Shown here: one piece after another, positions 15,472-23,707 of the stretch
Numbering within the stretch: the first letter of the stretch is position 1
Layout of the letters: every line of letters starts with the position of its first letter
Assembly (NCBI RefSeq): GCF_000775915.1
Contig: NZ_BBLT01000006.1
Span: forward strand, 1 to 64,000
Direction of reading: 5' to 3'
DNA from: Sporocytophaga myxococcoides
GTDB lineage: Bacteria; Bacteroidota; Bacteroidia; Cytophagales; Cytophagaceae
DNA: 64,000 bases
Made by a program: the position numbers and the translations under genes
The notes under the pieces: model-generated
Told to the model about the DNA's origin: nothing
Databases searched by the model: none
The model's input: the letters and a program-made list of their open reading frames with translations, nothing else

Positions 15472-17325
15472 ATGAAGAAAAAGTTACTTTCAGCTTTGCT
15501 GCTAAGCACTGCGCTATCGTCGTTTGCCCAAAATGAGGAGCCGCAATGGAACGGGAAAATTAACAAGTCCTGGAAAGCTTCCGAACCTCAAAAGGTGGAA
15601 TATCTTAAGAAAGCAAAACCAGGAGCTCCAAACGTATTACTTATATTACTTGATGATGTGGGCTTTGGAGCTACCAGTGCTTTTGGTGGTTTGATTAACA
15701 CACCCAATTTTGATAGACTGGCAAACAATGGACTGAGGTACACTAATTTTCATACGGCAGGTATCTGTTCACCTACGCGTGCCGCATTGCTTACAGGAAG
15801 GAATCATCATGCTGTTAAAATGGGATTGTTTCCTAATTACCATTTAGGGGCTGATTTTCCAAGCTATGACGGACATATTCTTCCGGAAAACGGAACCATC
15901 GCAGAAGTGCTGAGGGACAATGGATACAGTACCTATCAACTAGGAAAGTGGCACTTAACTCCCGATGAAGAAACTACTGACCTGGGCCCTTTTGTGCGCT
16001 GGCCTTCAGGTAAAGGTTTTGATCATAATTTCGGATTTCTAGGAGGTGCTACGGATCAATACCAACCGGATTTAGTAGAAGATAATCAGCATATAAAACC
16101 TGACGGAAGACACCTCAATCAACTGCTGACGGATAAAGCGATAAATTATATTGATAAACATAATAGCATTGCTCCTGACAAACCTTTCTTTATTTATTAT
16201 GCTACCGGTGCTGCACATGCTCCGCATCAGGTGGATAAAGTCTGGAGTGATAAATACAAAGGCAAGTTTGATCAGGGATGGGATGTTTACAGAGAACAGG
16301 TTTTTGTAAATCAAAAGAAATTGGGCGTTATACCTGCCAATGCCAAACTTCCGGAACGTCATCCTTTAATCAAAGCCTGGAAAGATGTTCCTGCTGATGA
16401 AAAGAAATCTTTTGCGCATTTCATGGAAGTTTATGCAGGATTCCTGGAGTATACAGATTATGAAATCGGTCGTCTGGTTAGCCATTTGAAAACAACCGGA
16501 GAGTTTGAAAATACCGCCATATTTATTATTATTGGTGACAATGGGGGAAGTAAAGAAGGGTCTGAATATGGAGTAATTACTAAAACCAACCGTTTCAGCA
16601 ATATTAATTTTACCAGAGATGAGTACCGCAAATTTGTATTGAGTGAGTTTGATAAAGTAGGAGGTAAAGAGGTAGCAAGTATCGCAAACTACCCGTTAGG
16701 ATGGGCTCAGGCAACCAATACGCCTTTCAAACACTGGAAAGGAGATGCTAATTCTGAAGGTGCAACGCGCAACCCTTTAATCGTGCATTATCCAAAAGGA
16801 ATAAAAGAGAGAGGTGTCAGAAATCAATATGGTCACGTGATAGATATTTTTCCTACAATTACAGAGCTTACCGGAACTCCCCAGCCTGAACTTGTCCGTG
16901 GATACAAACAAACCGTTCTTCAGGGAATAAGTCTCGTATATAGCATAGCCAATGCAAATGCACCTTCAAGACATTCACAACAGCACTATTGCATTTTTGC
17001 TAACAGAGCTATTTATAAAGACGGATGGAAAGCAGCAGCAGCGCATAAGCCCACTACTCTTGAGCTTTTTCCTTATTCTGATGAACCTGAACCGACCATT
17101 GACGGGAACCCTGATAATGACATCTGGGAGCTGTTTAACCTCAATGAAGACTTTAACGAACGCATTGATCTTGCAGCAAAATACCCTGATAAGCTTAATG
17201 AGTTAAAAGCCTTGTTCGAGTCTGAAGCCCGCAAGTATAATCTTTATCCGCTTATAGACTTTGAACATGCTGCTATCAGAAGAAAACAGGTTCTTGAAAA
17301 GCAAGCTGAAAAGCCAAGGCAGTAG
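15472..17325 (+). CDS. Secreted sulfatase (arylsulfatase family)
   Basis: The 617-residue protein has a signal peptide (1-19, cleaved at SSFAQ). The alkaline-phosphatase-fold sulfatase domain has metal ligands D61-D62 (LLDDVGFG) and the sulfatase signature C99-S-P-T-R103 within AGICSPTRAALLTGR. That Cys is converted to formylglycine in active sulfatases. The GDNGG motif near 358 and the FKHWKGD region near 422 complete the site. It hydrolyses sulfate esters in the periplasm, either of polysaccharides or small aryl sulfates; the substrate cannot be told. Length and layout resemble the large arylsulfatases of Gram-negatives. No maturase gene is nearby. Confidence 0.85.
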   Translation: MKKKLLSALLLSTALSSFAQNEEPQWNGKINKSWKASEPQKVEYLKKAKPGAPNVLLILLDDVGFGATSAFGGLINTPNFDRLANNGLRYTNFHTAGICSPTRAALLTGRNHHAVKMGLFPNYHLGADFPSYDGHILPENGTIAEVLRDNGYSTYQLGKWHLTPDEETTDLGPFVRWPSGKGFDHNFGFLGGATDQYQPDLVEDNQHIKPDGRHLNQLLTDKAINYIDKHNSIAPDKPFFIYYATGAAHAPHQVDKVWSDKYKGKFDQGWDVYREQVFVNQKKLGVIPANAKLPERHPLIKAWKDVPADEKKSFAHFMEVYAGFLEYTDYEIGRLVSHLKTTGEFENTAIFIIIGDNGGSKEGSEYGVITKTNRFSNINFTRDEYRKFVLSEFDKVGGKEVASIANYPLGWAQATNTPFKHWKGDANSEGATRNPLIVHYPKGIKERGVRNQYGHVIDIFPTITELTGTPQPELVRGYKQTVLQGISLVYSIANANAPSRHSQQHYCIFANRAIYKDGWKAAAAHKPTTLELFPYSDEPEPTIDGNPDNDIWELFNLNEDFNERIDLAAKYPDKLNELKALFESEARKYNLYPLIDFEHAAIRRKQVLEKQAEKPRQ

Positions 17326-17444
17326 CGGTGCGTCTAAGGTCAGCTATTTCATTATTTTAATACCAGGAAATACTGAAAGGCGTACTTGATTGGTTTCAGA
17401 TAAAAACAATACAATGAAATTTTAATTATCTTTCAACTTTGATT

Positions 17445-17482
17445 CCCTTCTTCGGATAAGATCCCGAAGAGGGTTTCTTTTT
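17445..17482 (+). terminator. Stem-loop with T-run between sulfatase and rhodanese
   Basis: CCCTTCTTCGG (17445-17455) pairs with CCCGAAGAGGG (17463-17473), allowing one bulge, followed by TTTCTTTTT. It ends 2 bp before the rhodanese ATG, so it may terminate the sulfatase transcript or attenuate the rhodanese gene. Confidence 0.55.
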
Positions 17483-17484
17483 AA

Positions 17485-17877
17485 ATGAACGATACTATGA
17501 AACTATACCTATTCATTGCAATTTGCTTACTAACCAATACTGTATTTGCACAGCAACCTGTAGCAATTAATCAGGATTATATAAAGCTCGTTCAGCAGCT
17601 TAAAAATCGCGAAGTCTATCTTATAGATGTCCGTACGCCTGAAGAGTATAATGAGGGCAACCTTGAGTATTCTCTTAATATAGATTATAATGGAAAAGAC
17701 TTTAAAAAAAATCTAAGTAAACTGGACAAGCAAAAACCAGTGTATGTGTATTGCAGATCTGGAAATAGAAGTGGCAAAGCTCTTGATTCACTGAAAGCTT
17801 TGGGATTTTCAAAGTATTATAATATCGGAGGCTTTGAAAATCTTAAGGCAGAAGGTATGCCTGTAAAGAAGCAATAA
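17485..17877 (+). CDS. Periplasmic rhodanese-like protein
   Basis: The 130-residue protein has an N-terminal signal (best start may be ATG 17497, MKLYLFIAICLL, cleaved after FAQ) and a single rhodanese domain. It shows the entry motif YLIDVRTPEEYNEGN and an active-site loop YCRSGNRSGKA with the catalytic Cys. It would transfer sulfane sulfur or act as a thiol oxidoreductase partner in the periplasm. Single-domain exported rhodaneses of this size are common in Bacteroidota. It is not evidently in an operon. Confidence 0.82.
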   Translation: MNDTMKLYLFIAICLLTNTVFAQQPVAINQDYIKLVQQLKNREVYLIDVRTPEEYNEGNLEYSLNIDYNGKDFKKNLSKLDKQKPVYVYCRSGNRSGKALDSLKALGFSKYYNIGGFENLKAEGMPVKKQ

Positions 17878-18037
17878 AGGTTCCTCATGTTTGTTCATTA
17901 GAACATCGTTTAAACAAGTATTTATTTGTATATCAGATAATATTCTGTCCGATTCTATTATTGTTTTTTGCTATTCCCATTCCTTATTATTACCTTTCCT
18001 TATTAAAAGGCTATTTTTTAAGAGTATTTTCATATTT

Positions 18038-18607
18038 ATGGAAAAGTCTGATATAGCAAAAGCAGCAGAAGGAGACCTTAAAGCATTTAAGAAAATCTTT
18101 GACTATTACCTGCCCCGAATGAGGCCGGTATGTTTGAGGTATGTCCATACTGCTTTTGAAGCAGATGATATTCTTCAGGAAGCTTTTGTTAAAGTTTTTC
18201 ATAATATCAAAAACTTTAAATTCGAAGGATCTTTTGAGGGCTGGGTCAGGAGGATTGTCGTAAACACAGCCCTGGATCATTTTAAAAGAAATTCAACCTT
18301 CTATTCTCATCTGAATATAGACCAGATTAATGAAAATGACACAGAAAGTGAAGAGATCGACTTTTCAGATGCAGAACCCTCAGAGCTTATTCAGTTGATT
18401 AACAAGTTGCCGGAGGGTTACAGAATGGTTTTTAACTTATACGTATTAGAAGATTATTCTCACAGGGAGATAGCAGAATTGCTTGGTATATCAGAAGGAA
18501 CCTCAAGGTCTCAGTATTCCAAAGCAAAAAATTCTTTAAAAAAAATGATTGTCGGGCAACGATTCGAGTTTAAAAGCACTCTAATAAATAGATTTAATTC
18601 TAAATGA
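18038..18607 (+). CDS. ECF-type RNA polymerase sigma factor
   Basis: The 189-residue sigma-70 family protein starts at ATG 18038 (MEKSDIAKAAEG). The open frame upstream to 17891 is AT-rich noise. Region 2 (DDILQEAFVKVFHNIKNF, SFEGWVRRIVVNTALDHFKRN) and region 4 (LPEGYRMVFNLYVLEDYSHREIAELLGISEGTSRSQYSKAKNSLK) are clear. It directs transcription in response to an envelope signal and is controlled by the FecR-like protein whose gene overlaps its stop (ATGA). The third gene of the operon is an STN-domain outer-membrane protein. Confidence 0.9.
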   Translation: MEKSDIAKAAEGDLKAFKKIFDYYLPRMRPVCLRYVHTAFEADDILQEAFVKVFHNIKNFKFEGSFEGWVRRIVVNTALDHFKRNSTFYSHLNIDQINENDTESEEIDFSDAEPSELIQLINKLPEGYRMVFNLYVLEDYSHREIAELLGISEGTSRSQYSKAKNSLKKMIVGQRFEFKSTLINRFNSK

Positions 18608-19653
18608 AAAATTCAAAAGAAAAGGATCTTTTTAAAGAGGCAATGCGGGAAAAATTCCGTGATGAATACCTTTTGACGGATCATGATCATGATGTCTGGA
18701 GCAAGGTTTATCATGAAATAAGTGATTCTAAGTCTTTACCTATTAGTAAAAAAAATAAATGGTATTATGTAGCCGCAGCCATTCTTGTCTTTGTAAGCGC
18801 TCTTACAGCGACTATTTTTGTTTTAAAACAAAATCAAATTTCATCAGCGTCTGATATTACTGCTCAAACTACTGAAAATCCTATTTCTGTTCCCCAATCT
18901 TTAACTAAAGATGAATTAAAGCAAGAGCAATCATCTTCAATACCTTCATCATATACTGATAAAAAAACAATCAATAAGACTTTTAAACAATCAGTAGAGC
19001 CTGACTTTGCAAATGGTTTGAAATATCTTGCAGCAGAAAAATCAGTCATTCAGAATCTTGAAGATGGGTCTGTAGTTACATTAAATACAGCTACTGAGTT
19101 GAAGAAGGAAAAGGTATTTCACAACAATAGAAATGTCCTTATAGAGGGAGAAGCATTTTTTGAAGTAACTTCCGATAAAAATAATCCTTTTACAGTATAC
19201 TTTGACCAATATAAGCTCGTGGTAGTCGGAACAAAGTTTAATGTGCGGAACAGGAGGGGTGAGAATTATTCTGAAATTACAGTTCTGGAGGGAATTGTAA
19301 ACGTTTATGATAATAATACTCCTGAAGGTATTCTCGTAACAAAAGGTCAGCAACTAACAATTCCTGTAGAAGGTAATACAATATTGAAACAGGTGGATGC
19401 AGAAAATTTCCTTTCATGGAAAACCGGAAAACTCGATTTTCGCAAAGCCAGACTGGAAGATATTGCATTGATATTATCAAGAACAAAAGAAACCCAGATC
19501 ACCCTTGATGATAATATAAAGAAATGTAAATTTACCGGCGATCTTTCGGGACTTTCAATCGAAGAGGCTATTCAGGTCATAACCCTGACTAATTCATTGA
19601 AAGCTGAAAAGACTGAAGGTAAAATTCATTTAACAGGAAACAGTTGTGAGTAA
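18604..19653 (+). CDS. FecR-family anti-sigma regulator
   Basis: The 349-residue protein has a cytoplasmic N-terminus of about 52 residues and a transmembrane helix at 53-75 (YYVAAAILVFVSALTATIFVL). The periplasmic FecR domain follows (about 140-250: LEDGSVVTLNTATEL, GEAFFEVTSDKNNPFTV, GTKFNVRN, EITVLEGIVNV), then a C-terminal DUF4974-like domain (275-345). It should sense an outer-membrane partner and hold or release the sigma factor encoded just upstream. It overlaps both neighbours (4 bp and 8 bp). Confidence 0.88.
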   Translation: MKNSKEKDLFKEAMREKFRDEYLLTDHDHDVWSKVYHEISDSKSLPISKKNKWYYVAAAILVFVSALTATIFVLKQNQISSASDITAQTTENPISVPQSLTKDELKQEQSSSIPSSYTDKKTINKTFKQSVEPDFANGLKYLAAEKSVIQNLEDGSVVTLNTATELKKEKVFHNNRNVLIEGEAFFEVTSDKNNPFTVYFDQYKLVVVGTKFNVRNRRGENYSEITVLEGIVNVYDNNTPEGILVTKGQQLTIPVEGNTILKQVDAENFLSWKTGKLDFRKARLEDIALILSRTKETQITLDDNIKKCKFTGDLSGLSIEEAIQVITLTNSLKAEKTEGKIHLTGNSCE

Positions 19654-20917
19654 ATGGGTATTGTTATTTCTGCTGACCTTTACATCTTTTAATCTATCTG
19701 CTCAAACCTCTGCAACAGAAAAAGATTTCCTGCAAAACACCTCTACTAGTCTTCTGAATAGAAAGATTTATTTTGATTGCAAATCCGGAAGTTTGGATAA
19801 TGCACTCATTAAACTACTCTCAGAGCAGAATATTTCCATTTCCTATTCCTATGACAGGGTGAAAGAATTCTCTGTTAAAGCAAACCTTTTCCAATCAGCT
19901 TTATTTTCGCAGGTGCTGGATTATCTTCTTAGAGATACAGGTTTAAATTATATTCTTGTTGGTAACATCATAGTTATCGTACCTGACGAAAGGCAGAAAG
20001 AGCCTGAAAAGTACGATACTATTGTTAAAAGTTCTGAGAAGGTCAAGGCTCACATCTATACTCCTAATCATAATCTTGAATATCTTCCCTATTCTGAAAG
20101 ACGCAAAATACACAGGCTTTATAGGGAAGAGCTTAGGTGGGCTGCAAGATTTAGCCGCGACAAACATGTACTTGGTATTAATCCCGATTCAGTTGTCAAA
20201 GAGGTAAAAAAGCAAAATCAGAAAATAAGTAAAGATCTTCCTCCTTTTTATTTTTCTTTAGGTATAGGGTTTACTGAATATAAGCCATTATACAGGAATA
20301 ACCCTAAGTACGAATCCGTTAAAGAATTAAAATTATCTAAAGTTATCAGTAGTACACCAATCGGCAGCTTGGGGTTAGGATTGCATTTGGGAAACTTCCT
20401 TATTGGGACGGGTTTTGAAGTAAGCTCATTACAAGTTAAGGGACATGGAGGTGGTTTAGCTTTAAAATTGAAAAATGGACGTTGGGAATATGAATACATT
20501 ACCGTATCATATAATGACTTTTATTATATCTATAGCATTCCACTTCAGGTGTCTGCTTTTACAATCTGGAAAAGGTTTGTTTTAAGTGGAGGGGTAAAAA
20601 CAGGTATAAGTTTCTTTCAATCCGAAAAGGTCAGTAAACATAAATATTCAAGTTATGTCGAATATAAATACAACGGTGAATCATACAGTGAAGAAACTAA
20701 AAAGATGGCTCTATTGTCAGCAGTAGAAGCAAACTTAGGATATCTCTTAGGACGACAGACCATTGTGTCTTTAGGAGCTTCTTATAATTATAACTTTCAA
20801 TGGTTTACTAAGAATACAATCTATACGCTCTATCCGAATGGATTTACATTTGACCTTTCGATCTCTTATTTTTTTAGCCAATATGATTTGAATAACTTTT
20901 TGAAAATTAAGAAGTAA
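19646..20917 (+). CDS. STN-domain outer-membrane protein of the sigma/FecR operon
   Basis: The 423-residue protein starts at GTG 19646, inside the end of fecR. It has a signal peptide (to LSAQ, residue 20) and a secretin/TonB short N-terminal (STN) domain at about 42-115 (FDCKSGSLDNALIKLLSEQNI). A charged linker leads to a C-terminal half of alternating beta strands (GLGLHLGNFLIGTGFEVSSL, LSGGVKTGISFF, LGYLLGRQTIVSLGASYNY) typical of a small outer-membrane barrel. In SusC-type systems the STN domain is fused to a large TonB receptor and contacts FecR; here it is on a small barrel. It probably passes a surface or envelope signal to FecR. Confidence 0.75.
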   Translation: MSKWVLLFLLTFTSFNLSAQTSATEKDFLQNTSTSLLNRKIYFDCKSGSLDNALIKLLSEQNISISYSYDRVKEFSVKANLFQSALFSQVLDYLLRDTGLNYILVGNIIVIVPDERQKEPEKYDTIVKSSEKVKAHIYTPNHNLEYLPYSERRKIHRLYREELRWAARFSRDKHVLGINPDSVVKEVKKQNQKISKDLPPFYFSLGIGFTEYKPLYRNNPKYESVKELKLSKVISSTPIGSLGLGLHLGNFLIGTGFEVSSLQVKGHGGGLALKLKNGRWEYEYITVSYNDFYYIYSIPLQVSAFTIWKRFVLSGGVKTGISFFQSEKVSKHKYSSYVEYKYNGESYSEETKKMALLSAVEANLGYLLGRQTIVSLGASYNYNFQWFTKNTIYTLYPNGFTFDLSISYFFSQYDLNNFLKIKK

Positions 20918-21075
20918 ATGTCTCCTGTTGAATAATTTTTACTTGTTGTATATTGTTCTGTGTTATGTTAATATAGCTTAGGTTGAAGTGGGAGAGAAAT
21001 TAGTTTTTTGAGGAAGGATATTTTTAGGGAGAAGGAAGATCTATTCTTTACATACCTTTGGATTGCAGGGCTGGT

Positions 21076-21098
21076 CTAAGGTGCAGACACCAGAGGAG
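21076..21098 (+). repeat. Dispersed GGTGCAGACACCAG repeat
   Basis: CTAAGGTGCAGACACCAG followed by AGGAG is a copy of the family also found at 22085, 23279 and 23493 and, on the opposite strand, at 11505 and 11856. It lies in a 327-bp gene-free stretch (20918-21244). Confidence 0.55.
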
Positions 21099-21113
21099 TA
21101 GACTTAAGGCATT

Positions 21114-21140
21114 TTGGACTAATTGGACTAATTGGACTAA
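21114..21140 (+). repeat. Three perfect 9-bp tandem repeats
   Basis: TTGGACTAA occurs three times in a row, followed by a partial TTGAC. It is a microsatellite in non-coding DNA about 100 bp before a hydrolase gene. Confidence 0.8.
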
Positions 21141-21244
21141 TTGACAATCACTGTTCTATAACTTCAATTAATATCGGAATGATTTGGATCCTGTACTCTT
21201 AGGAAGTTAAATTATCTTTAACTTGCACTTTTATTCCTTTAAAT

Positions 21245-21916
21245 ATGAAAACAAAATCGCTATCATTTGTTGTTTCGCCAGAAATTGGAAAAGTTTCTGC
21301 CGAGTTGATTACTCCTGATAATCCAATCTGTACAATGACATTTGCGCATGGAGCAGGTGCGGGAATGAATCATGAATTCATGGTGTCGATTTCAAAATCA
21401 CTTGCCGAAAAAAACTTTGCGGTACTTCGATTCAATTTTCCATTTATGGAAAATCAAAAAAGAAGACCTGATACCCCTGCTGTAGCTCACAAAACGATTG
21501 AAGTGGCGATCAAAAAAGCCCATGAATTTTTCCCTTCTCTTCCGGTTTTTGTGTCGGGCAAATCTTTTGGAGGAAGAATGAGTTCACAATATTTGGCAAC
21601 CCAGCCGGCTGCAGATGTAAAAGGGCTTATTTTTTTTGGATTTCCGCTTCATCCACCTGGAAAACCTTCTGTAGAAAGAGCAGAACATCTAAAGAATATT
21701 GTAGTACCAATGCTTTTTTTGCAGGGTACCAAAGATACGTTGGCATCCAATGACCTGATAGAAAAAGTGTGCGCTTCCCTTCATTTAGCAACCCTCATAA
21801 CAATTGAAGGAGCAAATCATGCATTCAAGGCAGGAAAACAAGATCTCATGCCGATACTTACTGATTCAACTATCCCCTGGGTTAATAAGCAAATAAGACG
21901 TAATACAAAATCATGA
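21245..21916 (+). CDS. Alpha/beta hydrolase (KAN/Tex30-type, dienelactone-hydrolase-like)
   Basis: The 223-residue cytoplasmic hydrolase has an oxyanion segment FAHGAGAGMNHEFM (about 35-48), the nucleophile elbow GKSFGGRMS (about 113-121), the acid in LFLQGTKDTLA and the His in GANHAF near 197. The short alpha/beta core without lid and the HGAGAG motif match the uncharacterised bacterial Tex30/KANL3-like group. The substrate is unknown. No operon partner is seen. Confidence 0.8.
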   Translation: MKTKSLSFVVSPEIGKVSAELITPDNPICTMTFAHGAGAGMNHEFMVSISKSLAEKNFAVLRFNFPFMENQKRRPDTPAVAHKTIEVAIKKAHEFFPSLPVFVSGKSFGGRMSSQYLATQPAADVKGLIFFGFPLHPPGKPSVERAEHLKNIVVPMLFLQGTKDTLASNDLIEKVCASLHLATLITIEGANHAFKAGKQDLMPILTDSTIPWVNKQIRRNTKS

Positions 21917-21924
21917 GTAGGTTT

Positions 21925-22107
21925 GGTCATCATGAGCATTAAGAAGGACCTGATAGTTACAAAATGACTTGCAATTACAATCAAGAATCTGCCAGATAGC
22001 TCAATTTTAAATCCTTTTGGGAAGCTCAAATGTTTCACAAGCTCAACATGACAGGATATTGATTAACTAAGTTGATATGGATATGGTGCAGACGCCGGCC
22101 GAGAGGA
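21925..22107 (+). repeat. 183-bp dispersed repeat, copy 1
   Basis: It aligns along its whole length with 23338-23520: a GTCAT...GAAGAA..CTGAT start, then GTTACAAAATGACTTGCAAT, AGATAGCTCA, AACTAAGTTGA and a GGTGCAGAC...CC end. Its right end contains a member of the GGTGCAGACACC family. Confidence 0.75.
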
Positions 22108-22133
22108 TAGGACATTATGTTTCTACTTCCTTA

Positions 22134-23096
22134 TTAAGCATTATGTTGTGTTAGCCATTTTAAAATTGATCGGGTAGTTTCTTCTGGCTTTTCTTGTTGA
22201 ATCCAATGACCACAGTCCAGACTAACAATATCCAAATTAGGAACAAAGTTTTTCAGGTTTTCAGACTTTGGAATCGTGTCCCTTTCACCATATATCATAA
22301 GAGTCGGCTGATGAATGATTGGGGTTACGTCCGCCATTAAGTGCCAGTTTCTATCAAGGTTTCTGTACCAATTGATACTTCCTGTAAAGCCTGATGTTTC
22401 AAAGGCAGAAACAAACACAGACAGCTCGTTGTCTTCCATTAAGGGCTCTCCAAGTGGATTTTCTGCTCTCGCAAGATTTATCATCAGCATTCCTGGCCCT
22501 GGTCGAGTGGGAGGTACGTTTTTACGGAAGATGTTACGAAGGAACCGGGATGTATTTTCATTCATTATAGCATCTGCTACTCCTGATTGTCGATTGAAGT
22601 GAACAAAATAAAAGTCTCCTCCAAATATTGCTTCCATCAATTCAATCCATGGCTTTTCTCCACGCTCTTGATAAGGCAAAGCCAAGTTTATTATTTTATT
22701 TACCCGTTCAGGATGCAATAGTGCCAGACTCCAAACGACATTTGCGCCCCAATCGTGACCAACAAAAGTGGCATCTTTATATCCAAAGTAATCGAGCAGT
22801 GCGACCAGGTCACCTGTCAGGTGTTCAATATCGTATTCAGTTACTTCGGTCGGACTGGATGAGTTGCCATAACCTCTCTGGTTTGGAATGATAACATGAT
22901 AGCCAGCTGAAACAAGAGCAGGTACTTGATGACGCCAGGAAAAAGCATGTTCTGGAAAGCCGTGACATAGTATAATAGGTTTTTCAGCATTTTGTTTACC
23001 TGCTTCAAAGACTTCCAGCTGCACACCGTTGACTGAAATAAGAGTAGGTTTGGGAAAATTAATTGAGTTAAACATTGAATTAATTTCGTTTGTCAT
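22134..23096 (-). CDS. Alpha/beta hydrolase, epoxide hydrolase-like
   Basis: The start is placed at 23096 (MTNEINSMFNSINF), because the 50 residues upstream have no conservation pattern. The 320-residue protein has the soluble epoxide hydrolase signature: HGFPEHAFSWRHQ oxyanion loop, nucleophile Asp in VGHDWGANV, a cap domain, the acid in MIYGERDTIP and the catalytic His in CGHWIQQEKPEE. It would open epoxides to diols, though haloalkane dehalogenase-like relatives share the Asp nucleophile. The gene lies between two direct 183-bp repeats, which suggests past duplication or insertion. Confidence 0.82.
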   Translation of the reverse strand: MTNEINSMFNSINFPKPTLISVNGVQLEVFEAGKQNAEKPIILCHGFPEHAFSWRHQVPALVSAGYHVIIPNQRGYGNSSSPTEVTEYDIEHLTGDLVALLDYFGYKDATFVGHDWGANVVWSLALLHPERVNKIINLALPYQERGEKPWIELMEAIFGGDFYFVHFNRQSGVADAIMNENTSRFLRNIFRKNVPPTRPGPGMLMINLARAENPLGEPLMEDNELSVFVSAFETSGFTGSINWYRNLDRNWHLMADVTPIIHQPTLMIYGERDTIPKSENLKNFVPNLDIVSLDCGHWIQQEKPEETTRSILKWLTQHNA

Positions 23097-23278
23097 TTTA
23101 TTCTTTACAAGATTAATTAATGATGCAAACTTATACCTGCAAAGTGACAGCCTTATGTCAGGAGAGGTGCATTTTTTCAGAATGGCTGTATTAAAACCAC
23201 TGGTTAATAAACTTGCTCCCATTTGTGGGGGAAAATCAAAAAGCATCAGCCAGAGGAGGGAGCACTATTGGAAAGATT

Positions 23279-23308
23279 CCGTCCGGAGCAGACCCCAGCC
23301 GGGGAGGA
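23279..23308 (+). repeat. Diverged member of the GGTGnAGACACC repeat family
   Basis: GGAGCAGACCCCAGCCGGGG then AGGA matches the reverse complement of the 31-bp repeats at 11505 and 11856 best in CCAGCCGGGGAG. Confidence 0.45.
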
Positions 23309-23337
23309 GGAATTAATTAAATAACAAACATCAATAT

Positions 23338-23520
23338 TGTCATTCTGGGCTCTGTGAAGAATCTGATGGTTACAAAATGACTTGCAATTTTCAATCAAGA
23401 ATTTGCCAGATAGCTCATTTTAAAATCTTTTGGAAAGCTCAGATTTTTCGCAAGCTCAAAGATGACAGGGTAATGACTAACTAAGTTGACGGCTAAGGTG
23501 CAGACACTGGCTAGGGAGGA
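23338..23520 (+). repeat. 183-bp dispersed repeat, copy 2
   Basis: This copy aligns with 21925-22107. It begins GTCATTCTGGGCTCTGTGAA, resembling the palindromic GTCATTCTGAGC..GAAGAATCT repeats seen in many bacterial genomes, and ends in CTAAGGTGCAGACACTGG. It occupies much of the 611-bp gene-free stretch 23097-23707, the rest of which shows nothing recognisable. Confidence 0.75.
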
Positions 23521-23707
23521 ATTATCCATAACCTTGAGCAATAACTTATAACCCTTTGATTAACAGTGATATTTTTTTAATGCATCATCCCGATTACAAT
23601 TAATCTGTTTTTCAGGAGTTTATTTCATTCTTGTTTTGTTTTGTAAGGTGAGGTTTCTTTTCTCATCAAAATAAGGTAACTTTTACAATAAACGATCGGA
23701 AATACTA

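Noticed and set aside
17891-18037. N-terminal extension of the ECF sigma factor
   Set aside because: The 49 residues are hydrophobic, AT-driven and precede the typical sigma region 2 start at Met 18038.
23097-23246. N-terminal extension of the epoxide hydrolase-like protein
   Set aside because: No family member pattern; the natural start is ATG at 23096.
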